Source of the DNA: Corynebacterium jeddahense | GTDB taxonomy: Bacteria; Actinomycetota; Actinomycetes; Mycobacteriales; Mycobacteriaceae | Assembly: GCF_028609865.1 (NCBI RefSeq) | Contig: NZ_CP063194.1 | Coordinates: forward strand, 1,488,001-1,552,000 | Reading direction: 5' to 3' | Length of the DNA: 64,000 bases | Shown: piece after piece, positions 55,363 to 63,695 of the stretch | Layout of the letters: the number at the start of each line of letters is the position of its first letter | How positions within the stretch are numbered: position 1 is the first letter of the stretch | Notes under the pieces: model-generated | Database searches by the model: none | Seen by the model: only the letters and a program-made list of their open reading frames with translations | What the model was told of the DNA's origin: nothing | Program-made: the position numbers and the translations under genes

Positions 55363-58300
55363 ATGAACGCAGGTAGTAACGCAGGAATGAACGAGTCCGC
55401 ACATCAAAGCAAACCGCAGCTGTACGAGGCGCTCGACGGCGTCCCGCTCGCCGACGTCCGCCGGTTCCGGCGCCGGCTGAAAAACGCCTCGAGCCCGGAG
55501 GCCCTCGCCGCGATCGCTGCGGATGTTGAGGCGGCGCGGGACGTCGTCGCCAAGCGAGACGCCCTCATCCCCGCCATCGAGTACCCCGAGAACCTCCCAG
55601 TGTCCGCTCGGCGCGATGACATCATGGAGCTCATCCGCGACAACCAGGTAGTCATCATCGCGGGCGAGACGGGTTCGGGCAAGACCACCCAGATCCCGAA
55701 GATGCTCCTCGAGCTCGGGCGGGGTCGGCGCGGGGTCATCGGCCACACGCAGCCGCGCAGACTCGCCGCGCGCACGGTGGCCGAGCGCATCGCCGACGAG
55801 TTGGGCCAGGACATCGGCGAATCCGTCGGCTACGCCATCCGCTTCGACGACCGGGTGTCCGACTCCACCGCGGTGAAGCTCATGACGGACGGCATCCTGC
55901 TCGCGGAGATGCAGCGCGACCGCTTCCTCAACGCCTACGACACGATCATCATCGACGAGGCACACGAGCGCAGCCTCAACATCGACTTTCTGCTCGGCTA
56001 CCTTAAGCGACTGCTGCCGAAGCGGCCGGACCTCAAGGTCATTGTCACCTCCGCGACGATCGACCCGGAGGCGTTCGCGGCGCACTTCGCCGACGCCGAC
56101 GGCACCCCGGCGCCCATCATCGAGGTCTCCGGGCGCACGTACCCGGTGGAGATTCGCTACCGGCCGCTCGTGGAGCAGGTGCAGGCGAAGGACGGGTCGG
56201 TCAAGGAGATCGACACCGACATGATCGACGGCGTCGTGGACGCGTGCGCCGAGCTTATGCGCGAGGGAGACGGGGACATCCTCTGCTTCTTCGCCTCCGA
56301 GCGCGACATCCGCGACTGCATGGAGGCGATTGAGAAGAAGCGCTGGCGCGGCGTCGAGGTCGTGCCACTGTTCGGCCGGCTTTCCAATGCCGAGCAGCAC
56401 CGCGTGTTTGCCCCCCACTCGGGCAGGCGCATCGTGCTGTCCACCAACATCGCCGAGACGTCGCTCACGGTGCCCGGCATCCACTACGTGGTGGACACAG
56501 GCTTGGCGCGCATCTCGCGCTACTCCACGCGCACGAAGGTGCAGCGCCTGCCCATCGAGGAGGTCTCGCAGGCGTCCGCCAACCAGCGTTCGGGCCGCTC
56601 CGGGCGCACCGCAGACGGCATCGCCATCCGCCTGTACTCGGAGGAGAACTTCGAGGCCCGCCCCGCGTTCACCGACCCGGAAATCCTGCGCACCAACTTG
56701 GCCAGCGTGATCCTGCAAATGATCTCGCTGCGCCTCGGCGACGTCGCCGAGTTCCCGTTCATCCAGCCCCCGGATCCGAAGTCCGTGCGCGACGGCCTGC
56801 AGATCCTCCACGAGCTCGGCGCGATCGGCGACAAGGAGCGCGACGGCACGCCCGTGCTCACCGGCATCGGCCGGGACATCGCCCGCATCCCCGTCGACCC
56901 GAAGATGGCGCGCATGCTCGTCGAGGCGAACCGGCTCGGCGTGCTCGATGACGTCACCGTCATCGTCGCGAACATGACCATCCAGGACGTGCGCGAGCGC
57001 CCACTGGAGTTCCAGGCGCAGGCGGATCAGGCGCACGCCCGCTTCAAAGACAAGGAGTCGGACTTCCTCTCCGCGCTCAAGCTGTGGGACTACATCGGCG
57101 AATCCCGCGACGAGCTCACGGGCAACGCCTTCCGCAAGCGCATGAAGCGGGAGTTCCTCCACTACATGCGCATCCGCGAGTGGTTCGACCTCGTGCGGCA
57201 GCTACGCGACGTGGAGCGCCAGCTGGGCTGGTCCCGCGCCGAGAACGTCGCCGGCGAGCGCGACGCGAACGCGATCCACAAGTCCCTGCTCACCGGCCTG
57301 CTTTCCAACATCGGCGCGCGCGACGGGAACTCGAAGGAGTTCCAGGGCGCGCGCGGGACGAGGTTCGTGATCTTCCCCGGGTCGTCGCTGAGCAAGAAGC
57401 CCCCGGAGTTCGTCATGGCCGCGGAGCTCGTGGAGACTTCGCGCCTGTTCGCGCGCGACGTGGCCAAAATCGAGCCGGAGTGGGTCGAGGCGGCCGCGGG
57501 CGAGCTGATGAAGCACTCCTACTCCGAGCCGGTGTGGTCCCGGAAGCGCTCCGCGGCGATGGTGCACCAGAAATCGATGCTCTACGGCGTGACCATCGTG
57601 CGCGACCGGCTCGTGCCCTATCACCGCGTCGACCCCGCTGGGGCGCGCGCCATGTTCATCCGCCACGCGCTGCTCGAGGGCGATTGGAACCGCCACCACA
57701 CGTTCATCGACCACAACGAGGCGCTCCTCGCCGAGGCCGCCTCCGTGGAGGAGAAGGTGCGCCGCCGCGGCCTCGTCGTCGACGAAGACACGCTGTTCGA
57801 GTTCTACGACTCCCGCCTGCCCGCCGACGTGACCACCGCACGCCACTTCGACTCGTGGTGGAAGAAGCAGCGGGCGAAGGACAAGCACTACCTCGACTTC
57901 GACCCGAGCAGTTTGCTTGACGACGACGGCGTGGACGCCGGCGCCGCCGCCTTCCCCGAAGTGCGGCGGCAGGGTTCCATCGATTACGCCCTGCGCTACA
58001 AGTTCGAGCCCGGCGACCCGTTCGACGGCGTGACCGTGGAGGTGCCGGTGCCCCTGCTGGCGAACCTCCGCGAGGACGGGTTCGATTGGCTCGTGCCCGG
58101 CCTGCGCCCCGAGCTCGCGGCCGAGATGATCCGGACGCTGCCGAAGGCGCTGCGCAAGACCGTCGTCCCGGCGCCCGACTTCGCCGAGCGCGCCCTCGAG
58201 GTCATCGCCGAGAGCGACACTGGCGAGAACGCCCCGTTCACCGACGCGCTCGCGGACGCCCTGCGCAGCCTGGGCGGGCGCGGCATCAACGGCTCCGACT

Positions 58301-59316
58301 TCAACCCAGATGCGCTGCCCGCCCACCTCCGGGTGACGTACGCGGCGATCGACCGCCGCGGCAAGGTGGTCGACCACGACAAGGACCTCGCCGCGCTCAA
58401 GCGCCGGCAGGCCGGCAAGATCCGGTCCTCCGTCTCCCAGGCGGGGCGGACGTCGGAGTCCGAAGCCGTGCAGAAGTGGACCGCCGACACGCTCGGCGCG
58501 GTCCCGGAAACCGTCACCACCACCATCGACGGTAACGACGTCGACGCCTACCCCGCCCTCGAGGCGACGAAGGACGGGGTGAAGGTGACCGTCCACCCGA
58601 CGAAGGCGGCCGCCGAGGCGTCGATGGTCACGGCGACGCTCACGCTGCTGTTGCGCGAGATCTCCGTCAACGCCGCGCAGATGACGAAGGGGCTGCCGCT
58701 GCGCCACAAGGTGGCCGTGGACCGCTACCCGCACGGCGGCGCGGCCGGGCTCGTCGACGACGCGCGCATCGCCGTCATTCGCGACCTTATGTTCGCGCAT
58801 GGCGGGCCGGTGCGCTCGCCCGAGGAATTCGAGGCGCTCGCCGCCGAAATCAAGCCGGAGGTGCCGGGCGCTGTGCGCCGCGTCGTAGTCACACTCGCCC
58901 CGGCCCTGGCGGAGTACGCCAACCTCGCCGCCGAGCTGGAGCAGTGGGACGGCCCCGCCATCGACGACATGCGCGGCCAGCTCGCGTTCTTCCTGCCGAA
59001 GCACGCGGTGACCGTCCACGGCATCGGGCACCTGCAGCACCTGCCCCGCTACATCGACGCGATGCGCATCCGCCTCGAGGACATGCGCCTCGACCCGGAC
59101 CGCGACGCCGACCGGCAGAGCGTTGTCGACTCGGTGAAGCGCTACCTCGCCGCGAAGATGCAGCGGCTCCCGGCGGGGCGGGAGAAGACGAAGGCGTACA
59201 AGGACATCCTCTGGCAGATCGAGGAATTACGTGTGAGCCTGTTCGCGCAGCGCCTGGGCACGCCGAAACCAGTGAGCCAGCGTCGCATCGAGAAGAAGAT
59301 CGACGCGCTCGCCTAG
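55363..59316 (+). CDS. hrpA: ATP-dependent RNA helicase HrpA
   Basis: 1317-residue DEAH helicase. Walker A IIAGETGSGKTTQIPK, motif II IIDEAHERSLNID, motif III VTSATIDPEAF, motif VI QRSGRSGRTADG, then the helicase-associated and OB-type regions, and a long C-terminal DUF3418 domain typical of HrpA. In E. coli HrpA rescues stalled ribosomes on mRNA. Start at ATG 55363; a second in-frame ATG at 55387 is also possible. Convergent with nrdR. Confidence 0.94.
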   Translation: MNAGSNAGMNESAHQSKPQLYEALDGVPLADVRRFRRRLKNASSPEALAAIAADVEAARDVVAKRDALIPAIEYPENLPVSARRDDIMELIRDNQVVIIAGETGSGKTTQIPKMLLELGRGRRGVIGHTQPRRLAARTVAERIADELGQDIGESVGYAIRFDDRVSDSTAVKLMTDGILLAEMQRDRFLNAYDTIIIDEAHERSLNIDFLLGYLKRLLPKRPDLKVIVTSATIDPEAFAAHFADADGTPAPIIEVSGRTYPVEIRYRPLVEQVQAKDGSVKEIDTDMIDGVVDACAELMREGDGDILCFFASERDIRDCMEAIEKKRWRGVEVVPLFGRLSNAEQHRVFAPHSGRRIVLSTNIAETSLTVPGIHYVVDTGLARISRYSTRTKVQRLPIEEVSQASANQRSGRSGRTADGIAIRLYSEENFEARPAFTDPEILRTNLASVILQMISLRLGDVAEFPFIQPPDPKSVRDGLQILHELGAIGDKERDGTPVLTGIGRDIARIPVDPKMARMLVEANRLGVLDDVTVIVANMTIQDVRERPLEFQAQADQAHARFKDKESDFLSALKLWDYIGESRDELTGNAFRKRMKREFLHYMRIREWFDLVRQLRDVERQLGWSRAENVAGERDANAIHKSLLTGLLSNIGARDGNSKEFQGARGTRFVIFPGSSLSKKPPEFVMAAELVETSRLFARDVAKIEPEWVEAAAGELMKHSYSEPVWSRKRSAAMVHQKSMLYGVTIVRDRLVPYHRVDPAGARAMFIRHALLEGDWNRHHTFIDHNEALLAEAASVEEKVRRRGLVVDEDTLFEFYDSRLPADVTTARHFDSWWKKQRAKDKHYLDFDPSSLLDDDGVDAGAAAFPEVRRQGSIDYALRYKFEPGDPFDGVTVEVPVPLLANLREDGFDWLVPGLRPELAAEMIRTLPKALRKTVVPAPDFAERALEVIAESDTGENAPFTDALADALRSLGGRGINGSDFNPDALPAHLRVTYAAIDRRGKVVDHDKDLAALKRRQAGKIRSSVSQAGRTSESEAVQKWTADTLGAVPETVTTTIDGNDVDAYPALEATKDGVKVTVHPTKAAAEASMVTATLTLLLREISVNAAQMTKGLPLRHKVAVDRYPHGGAAGLVDDARIAVIRDLMFAHGGPVRSPEEFEALAAEIKPEVPGAVRRVVVTLAPALAEYANLAAELEQWDGPAIDDMRGQLAFFLPKHAVTVHGIGHLQHLPRYIDAMRIRLEDMRLDPDRDADRQSVVDSVKRYLAAKMQRLPAGREKTKAYKDILWQIEELRVSLFAQRLGTPKPVSQRRIEKKIDALA

Positions 59317-59339
59317 AAAATCCTCCCTGGAAATCTTCC

Positions 59340-59798
59340 CTAGAAGTCTTCTCGGTCGCGGCGGCGCATGAGGCGGATCTCCGACTCGAAGTCGTCGGCG
59401 CTCTCGAAGGACTTGTACACGGAGGCGAAACGCAGGTATGCGACCTCGTCGAGCGCCCGCAGCGGCTCGAGGACGGCGAGGCCGATCTCGTGGGCGGGCA
59501 CCTGCGAGCTGCCCTGCGCGCGGACGGTCTCCTCAACCTCCTGGGCGAGCCGCTTGAGCGCGTCGTCCGACACGTCGCGGCCCTGGCAGGCGCGCCGGAC
59601 GCCGACGATGAGCTTGTCTCTGTCGAACGGCTCGCTCACCCCGTTACGCTTCACCACGGTCAGGACAGCCTTCTCCACCGTGGTAAACCTGCCGCCGCAT
59701 TCGGTGCACTCGCGCCGGCGGCGGATGGCGGACCCGCCCTCGACAAGGCGCGAGTCGGCGACGCGGGAGTGCTCGTTGTGGCAGAAGGGGCAATACAC
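59340..59798 (-). CDS. nrdR: Transcriptional repressor NrdR
   Basis: Zinc-ribbon/ATP-cone repressor of ribonucleotide reductase genes; 152 residues. GTG start giving [20 protein letters not shown], second Cys pair [11 protein letters not shown], then the ATP-cone ([20 protein letters not shown]). Order nrdR-divS-lexA matches C. glutamicum. Its own NrdR boxes were not identified. Confidence 0.95.
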   Translation of the reverse strand: MYCPFCHNEHSRVADSRLVEGGSAIRRRRECTECGGRFTTVEKAVLTVVKRNGVSEPFDRDKLIVGVRRACQGRDVSDDALKRLAQEVEETVRAQGSSQVPAHEIGLAVLEPLRALDEVAYLRFASVYKSFESADDFESEIRLMRRRDREDF

Positions 59799-59898
59799 GG
59801 AAGCGGTTCCTCCCCGGATCGGGCCCCGGCATCGAGGCGGTGCGTCTACGCCTTGCGATGTTACCCGCGGGCCCCGCCCGCCCTAACGGCCCCGCGCG

Positions 59899-60267
59899 TT
59901 AGTGCTCGGCGCCCACCGACGCCGAATAGGCCACCTTCGACATCGGCACCTCGTCCCCGCTCGAGAACGCGCCGCCGACGGCCGAGCCGATAATGAGCGC
60001 CGCCGTGAGCACGGCGCCGAGCAGGACACTCTCCCGGTTCTCGCGACGCATTTCGAACGAACTTCCCGCCGCCTCCGCGTTGCGGCCGGACCGCTTTACC
60101 GAGCGCTCAGAAGTTCGATCGCCAACGGCGATGGTTCGAACAGCGCGGGCGCACGCCGGGCGCCGTGCGGGAGATTCCAGATCCCACACTTCCGCCGGCG
60201 GCACGACGGGCGCCTGAACTCGGGTCGGCTTTTTGGCGGCACTTGCTGGGTTAATCACGACTGACAT
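59899..60267 (-). CDS. divS: SOS cell-division suppressor DivS
   Basis: 122 residues from ATG 60267 (AGAAAGGAGA upstream). Basic N-terminal half, then one membrane helix (SVLLGAVLTAALIIGSAVGG) and a short external tail. Little conserved sequence, but size, topology and position divergent from lexA and beside nrdR match C. glutamicum DivS, which blocks septation during DNA damage. The -10 (TACAGT, minus strand 60294-60299) has a GTTCGAAC element at -35 distance, consistent with LexA control. Confidence 0.85.
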   Translation of the reverse strand: MSVVINPASAAKKPTRVQAPVVPPAEVWDLESPARRPACARAVRTIAVGDRTSERSVKRSGRNAEAAGSSFEMRRENRESVLLGAVLTAALIIGSAVGGAFSSGDEVPMSKVAYSASVGAEH

Positions 60268-60293
60268 GGTGGTCTCCTTTCTATCCGCGGCAC

Positions 60294-60299
60294 ACTGTA
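60294..60299 (-). promoter_or_regulatory. -10 of divS
   Basis: TACAGT on the minus strand, about 27 bp before the ATG. GTTCGAAC (60316-60323) lies where the -35 would be. Confidence 0.45.
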
Positions 60300-60315
60300 C
60301 TTGCGTCCGCGACAC

Positions 60316-60415
60316 GTTCGAACACGCTCCCGTTAGTATGTTCGAATACGATGACATGTTCGATTTATAGCAGGCGCGCCGATGCGTGTCCACTACAGTG
60401 TGCAAATCCTCGAAC
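60316..60415. promoter_or_regulatory. SOS (LexA) operator region between divS and lexA
   Basis: GTTCGA-type half-sites at 60316-60323 (GTTCGAAC palindrome), 60340-60347, 60358-60363 and TCGAAC at 60410-60415. The best full-length fit to the corynebacterial box TCGAA(A/C)ANNTGTTCGA is 60348-60363 with three mismatches. Several overlapping boxes would give tight repression and lexA autoregulation. Confidence 0.55.
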
Positions 60416-60473
60416 ATGCTTGCCCTCTCTGGTACGTTCGTAGTCGCACCCACCCGCCACAGAAGGAGCCCCC

Positions 60474-61160
60474 ATGGCACGAAAGAAGTCGGAGCCCGCC
60501 AACCTCGACATGAGCACGCTGTCGGACCGCCAGCGGCGCATTCTCCAAGTCATCCAGGACGCCGTCGTGCTCCGCGGCTACCCGCCGAGCATCCGCGAGA
60601 TCGGCGACGCGACCGGTCTGCAGTCCACCTCCTCCGTCGCGTACCAGCTCAAGGAGCTCGAGAAGAAGGGCTTCCTGCGGCGCGACCCGAACAAGCCGCG
60701 CGCGGTGGACCTGCGCCACCTGCAGGAGACCACCTCGCCGAAGCCGAAGAAGAAGGCGCAGGAGGCAGCCCCGGAAGACGCGTCGACGGCGCGCTACGTG
60801 CCCGTGGTCGGCCAGATCGCGGCCGGCGCGCCGATCCTCGCCGAGGAAAACGTGGACACGTACTACCCCCTGCCGGAGGAGCTGCTCGGCGACGGCGACG
60901 TGTTCATGCTCAGCGTGGTCGGCGAATCGATGAAGGACGCGGGCATCCTCGACGGGGACTGGGTGGTCATCCGCTCGCAGCCCGTGGCGGAGGAGGGCGA
61001 GTTCGTCGCCGCGCTCATCGACGGCGAGGCGACCGTCAAGGAGTTCCACAAGGACTCGTCCGGCGTGTGGCTCCTCCCCCACAATGAGGCGTTCGCCCCC
61101 ATCAAGGGCGACGAAGCCGAAATCATGGGGCGGGTCATCTCGGTGTTCCGTACCCTATAG
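60474..61160 (+). CDS. lexA: SOS repressor LexA
   Basis: 228 residues. N-terminal winged helix (SDRQRRILQVIQDAVVLRGY), Ala117-Gly118 self-cleavage site in VVGQIAAGAP, catalytic Ser152 (GESMKDAG) and Lys189 (GEATVKEF). A short Lys/Pro-rich linker separates the domains. AGAAGGAG precedes the ATG. Followed after 43 bp by sugR as in C. glutamicum. Confidence 0.97.
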   Translation: MARKKSEPANLDMSTLSDRQRRILQVIQDAVVLRGYPPSIREIGDATGLQSTSSVAYQLKELEKKGFLRRDPNKPRAVDLRHLQETTSPKPKKKAQEAAPEDASTARYVPVVGQIAAGAPILAEENVDTYYPLPEELLGDGDVFMLSVVGESMKDAGILDGDWVVIRSQPVAEEGEFVAALIDGEATVKEFHKDSSGVWLLPHNEAFAPIKGDEAEIMGRVISVFRTL

Positions 61161-61203
61161 CCAGCTCCCGCTTGCCCGGAGTGGGGGGAATTGGAGGAGG
61201 CCT

Positions 61204-61992
61204 ATGTACGCCGAGGAACGCAAGCGCCAGATCGCGTCGCTCACCGCAGTTGAGGGCCGCGTGAGCGTCACCGACCTCGCAGATCGATTCGGGGTCACGG
61301 CGGAGACCATCCGCCGTGACCTCGCGGCGCTGCATGAGGAGGGCGTGGTGCACCGCGTCCACGGCGGCGCGGTGGCAAACCAGTCGTTCCTCACCTCCGA
61401 GCTCCCCCTCGATGCGCGGGCGAAGGCCTCCTCGGAGGCGAAAAACGCGATCGCCAGTGCCGCGCTACAGTTCCTCCCGGACCACGACGGCGGGGGCATC
61501 TTCCTCGATTCCGGCACGACCATCAGCAGCCTCGCTGACCTCATCGCCAAAAACGGGCTCGCCCACGAGTGCTCGATTGTGACGAACTCGTTGCCCACGG
61601 CGCTCGAGCTCAGTACCGCGGGGCTCAACGACGTGCAGCTGCTCGGCGGCACCGTGCGTCCGGTCACCCAGGCCGTCGTGGGCAGCACCGCCCTTCGCAC
61701 GCTCGCGCTGCTGCGCGCGGACGTGGCCTTCATCGGCACGAACGCGCTGACCATCGACCACGGCCTGTCTACCGCGGACGCCCAGGAGGCCGCCGTGAAG
61801 ACCGCGATGGTCACCAACGCGCGCACCGTGGTGGTGTTGTGCGACTCCACGAAGATCGGCAACGACTACCTCGTCAGCTTCGCCTCGCTCAGCGACGTCG
61901 ACGTCGTGGTCACGGACGCGGATGCACCGCCCGCGTTCGTGGAGGAACTGCGGGAACACGGCGTCGAGGTTGTGCTCGCCAACGAGGGGTAA
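61204..61992 (+). CDS. sugR: DeoR-family regulator of PTS and sugar genes (SugR)
   Basis: 262 residues from ATG 61204 (GGAGGAGG upstream). DeoR helix-turn-helix MYAEERKRQIASLTAVEGRVSVTDLADRFGVTAETIRRDL, then the sugar-phosphate-sensing domain with FLDSGTTISSLADLI, SIVTNSLPTALELS and IGTNALTIDHGLSTADAQEAAVKT. In C. glutamicum SugR represses ptsG, ptsF and ptsHI and is relieved by sugar phosphates. Here the normal downstream genes (fruK, ptsI) are missing. Confidence 0.85.
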   Translation: MYAEERKRQIASLTAVEGRVSVTDLADRFGVTAETIRRDLAALHEEGVVHRVHGGAVANQSFLTSELPLDARAKASSEAKNAIASAALQFLPDHDGGGIFLDSGTTISSLADLIAKNGLAHECSIVTNSLPTALELSTAGLNDVQLLGGTVRPVTQAVVGSTALRTLALLRADVAFIGTNALTIDHGLSTADAQEAAVKTAMVTNARTVVVLCDSTKIGNDYLVSFASLSDVDVVVTDADAPPAFVEELREHGVEVVLANEG

Positions 61993-62010
61993 ACCACACC
62001 GCGAACCTCG

Positions 62011-62039
62011 TTGCCTAAACGGACACAATCGGACATAAT
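62011..62039 (+). promoter_or_regulatory. Promoter upstream of the truncated ptsF
   Basis: TTGCCT (62011-62016), 17-nt spacer, CATAAT (62034-62039). The spacer and -10 hold a tandem repeat CGGACACAAT/CGGACATAAT (62020-62039), a possible SugR-type operator. Confidence 0.5.
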
Positions 62040-62064
62040 TCGGGTGTAACCGGAATAGCAGGCC

Positions 62065-63165
62065 GTGATGACGGGCTTGTCCTACATGGTGCCCTTCGTG
62101 GCCGCCGGCGGCCTCCTGCTCGCGCTCGGGTTCCTCTTCGGTGGCGCCGACATGGCCAACGGCTGGCAGGCGCTGGTGACGGACTACTCGCCCGCTAACC
62201 TGCCCGGCCACGACGTCATGGTCGACGGCGAGCTGATCTCGTTCTCCCGGTCCGGGTGGATGCTCTACCTCGGCGCCGTACTCTTCGCCACCGGGCAGAT
62301 GGCGATGGGCTTCGTCGTGCCCGCGCTGTCCGGCTACATCGGCTACGGCCTCGCCGGGCGCCCCGGCATCGCGCCCGGGTTCGTTGGCGGCGCGATTTCC
62401 GTCATGGTCGGCGCCGGCTTCATCGGCGGCCTGGTCACGGGCCTGCTCGCCGGCGTGATCGCCTACTGGATCCAGACGTGGAAGGTGCCGCGCTGGCTCG
62501 GCTCGCTCATGCCGGTGGTGATCATCCCGCTGCTTACCTCGCTCATCGTCGGCGTGCTCATGTACCTGCTGCTCGGCTGCCCGCTCGGCGCGATCATGGA
62601 GGGCCTGACCAGCTGGCTCGAGTCCATGTCCGGCTCCTCCGCGGTGCTGCTGGGCATCATCATCGGCCTCATGATGTGCTTCGACCTCGGCGGACCGGTG
62701 AATAAGGCGGCCTACCTCTTCGGCACCGCGGGCCTGTCGGCGGGCACGCAGGGCGCGTACGAGATCATGGCCGCGGTGATGATCTCCGGCATGGTGCCAC
62801 CGATCGCCCTGTCCCTGGCCACGTTCCTGCGCAGCAACCTGTTCACCCCCGCGGAGCGGGAGAACGGCAAGTCCGCCTGGCTGCTCGGCCTCTCCTTCGT
62901 CTCCGAGGGCGCCATCCCGTTTGCCGCGGCCGACCCGTTCCGCGTCATCCCCGCGATGATGGCCGGCGGCGCGACGGCCGGCGCGATCTCGATGGCCCTC
63001 GGCGTGCAGTCGCAGGCGCCGCACGGCGGCGTGTTCGTCATCTTCGCCTACCACCCGTGGTGGGGCATGCTCATCGCGCTCGCGGCCGGCGTGGTGGTCT
63101 CCACCGCGGCCGTCATCGCGCTGAAGCAGGTGGCGGCGTCGCCCAAGGCGGCCGTACACTCGTAA
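62065..63165 (+). CDS. ptsF: Fructose PTS EIIC domain only (5'-truncated ptsF)
   Basis: 366 residues of fructose-permease EIIC: MTGLSYMVPFVAAGGLLLAL, the DLGGPVNKAAYLFG block, and the GLSFVSEGAIPFAAADPFR substrate motif, with about ten membrane helices. Corynebacterial PtsF normally carries EIIA and EIIB domains of about 300 residues in front; none is seen. In frame upstream, CAG GCC fits the normal linker before an in-frame TAG (62056-62058), which marks the deletion junction. Start GTG 62065 or ATG 62068 with a weak ribosome-binding site. EIIC is intact, so it could be expressed from the promoter at 62011 but cannot receive phosphate unless EIIA/EIIB are supplied elsewhere. Confidence 0.8.
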   Translation: MMTGLSYMVPFVAAGGLLLALGFLFGGADMANGWQALVTDYSPANLPGHDVMVDGELISFSRSGWMLYLGAVLFATGQMAMGFVVPALSGYIGYGLAGRPGIAPGFVGGAISVMVGAGFIGGLVTGLLAGVIAYWIQTWKVPRWLGSLMPVVIIPLLTSLIVGVLMYLLLGCPLGAIMEGLTSWLESMSGSSAVLLGIIIGLMMCFDLGGPVNKAAYLFGTAGLSAGTQGAYEIMAAVMISGMVPPIALSLATFLRSNLFTPAERENGKSAWLLGLSFVSEGAIPFAAADPFRVIPAMMAGGATAGAISMALGVQSQAPHGGVFVIFAYHPWWGMLIALAAGVVVSTAAVIALKQVAASPKAAVHS

Positions 63166-63193
63166 CCGCAAACGATCGAAAGGACATCAGATT

Positions 63194-63463
63194 ATGGCTT
63201 CCAAGACTGTCAAGGTCGGCTCCACTGTCGGGCTGCACGCCCGCCCGGCAACCGTCATCGCGGACGCGGCCGGCGAGTACGACGACGAGATCCTGCTCAC
63301 CCTCGTGGGCGGCGACGATGACGACGAGACCGACGCCGCCTCCTCCCTCATGATCATGGCGATGGGCGCAGAGCACGGTGACGAGGTCACCGTCACCTCA
63401 GACAACGCGGAGGCCGTCGAGGAGATCGCCGCCCTCATTGCGAAGAACCTCGACGAGGAGTAG
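63194..63463 (+). CDS. ptsH: PTS phosphocarrier protein HPr
   Basis: 89 residues. His15 in VGLHARPATVIAD is the site phosphorylated by enzyme I. A short acidic insertion (GGDDDDETD) shifts the usual Ser46 region to SSLMIMAMGAEHGDEV (Ser50/51). GAAAGGACAT precedes the ATG. Enzyme I (ptsI), usually nearby, is absent from the window. Confidence 0.95.
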   Translation: MASKTVKVGSTVGLHARPATVIADAAGEYDDEILLTLVGGDDDDETDAASSLMIMAMGAEHGDEVTVTSDNAEAVEEIAALIAKNLDEE

Positions 63464-63492
63464 GCAGCAGCGTTACGACGTTCACCAGCGCT

Positions 63493-63533
63493 CGCCCCGC
63501 ACCGGTTTCGCACCGGGCGGCGCGGGCGTTTTT
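63493..63533 (+). terminator. Terminator downstream of ptsH
   Basis: CGCCCCGC (63493-63500) pairs with GCGGGCG (63522-63528) with one bulge; an inner GC-rich stem and TTTTT follow. Confidence 0.65.
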
Positions 63534-63554
63534 CGCGCGGTTGCCCAGCAGCGC

Positions 63555-63695
63555 TTAGCGGTACTGCCCCTCGCCGACCGTGTCGTAGATCGAGCGCAGG
63601 ATCGGGTAAATCGCGATGATGCCGACCGATCCGAGCGCGATGCCCTCGAGGGCGACGCCGCCGAAGTTGAGGGTGAGGTTGACCGGGCCGGCGAA
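63555..63695 (-). pseudogene. C-terminal remnant of a uracil/xanthine-type permease
   Basis: 46 codons ending in TAA at 63555: FAGPVNLTLNFGGVALEGIA and ALGSVGIIAIYPILRSIYD. The pattern of a gap loop plus final membrane helix fits the C-terminus of nucleobase permeases (UraA type). It begins, in frame, directly after the hflX stop codon, so about 90% of the gene is lost. Confidence 0.6.
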
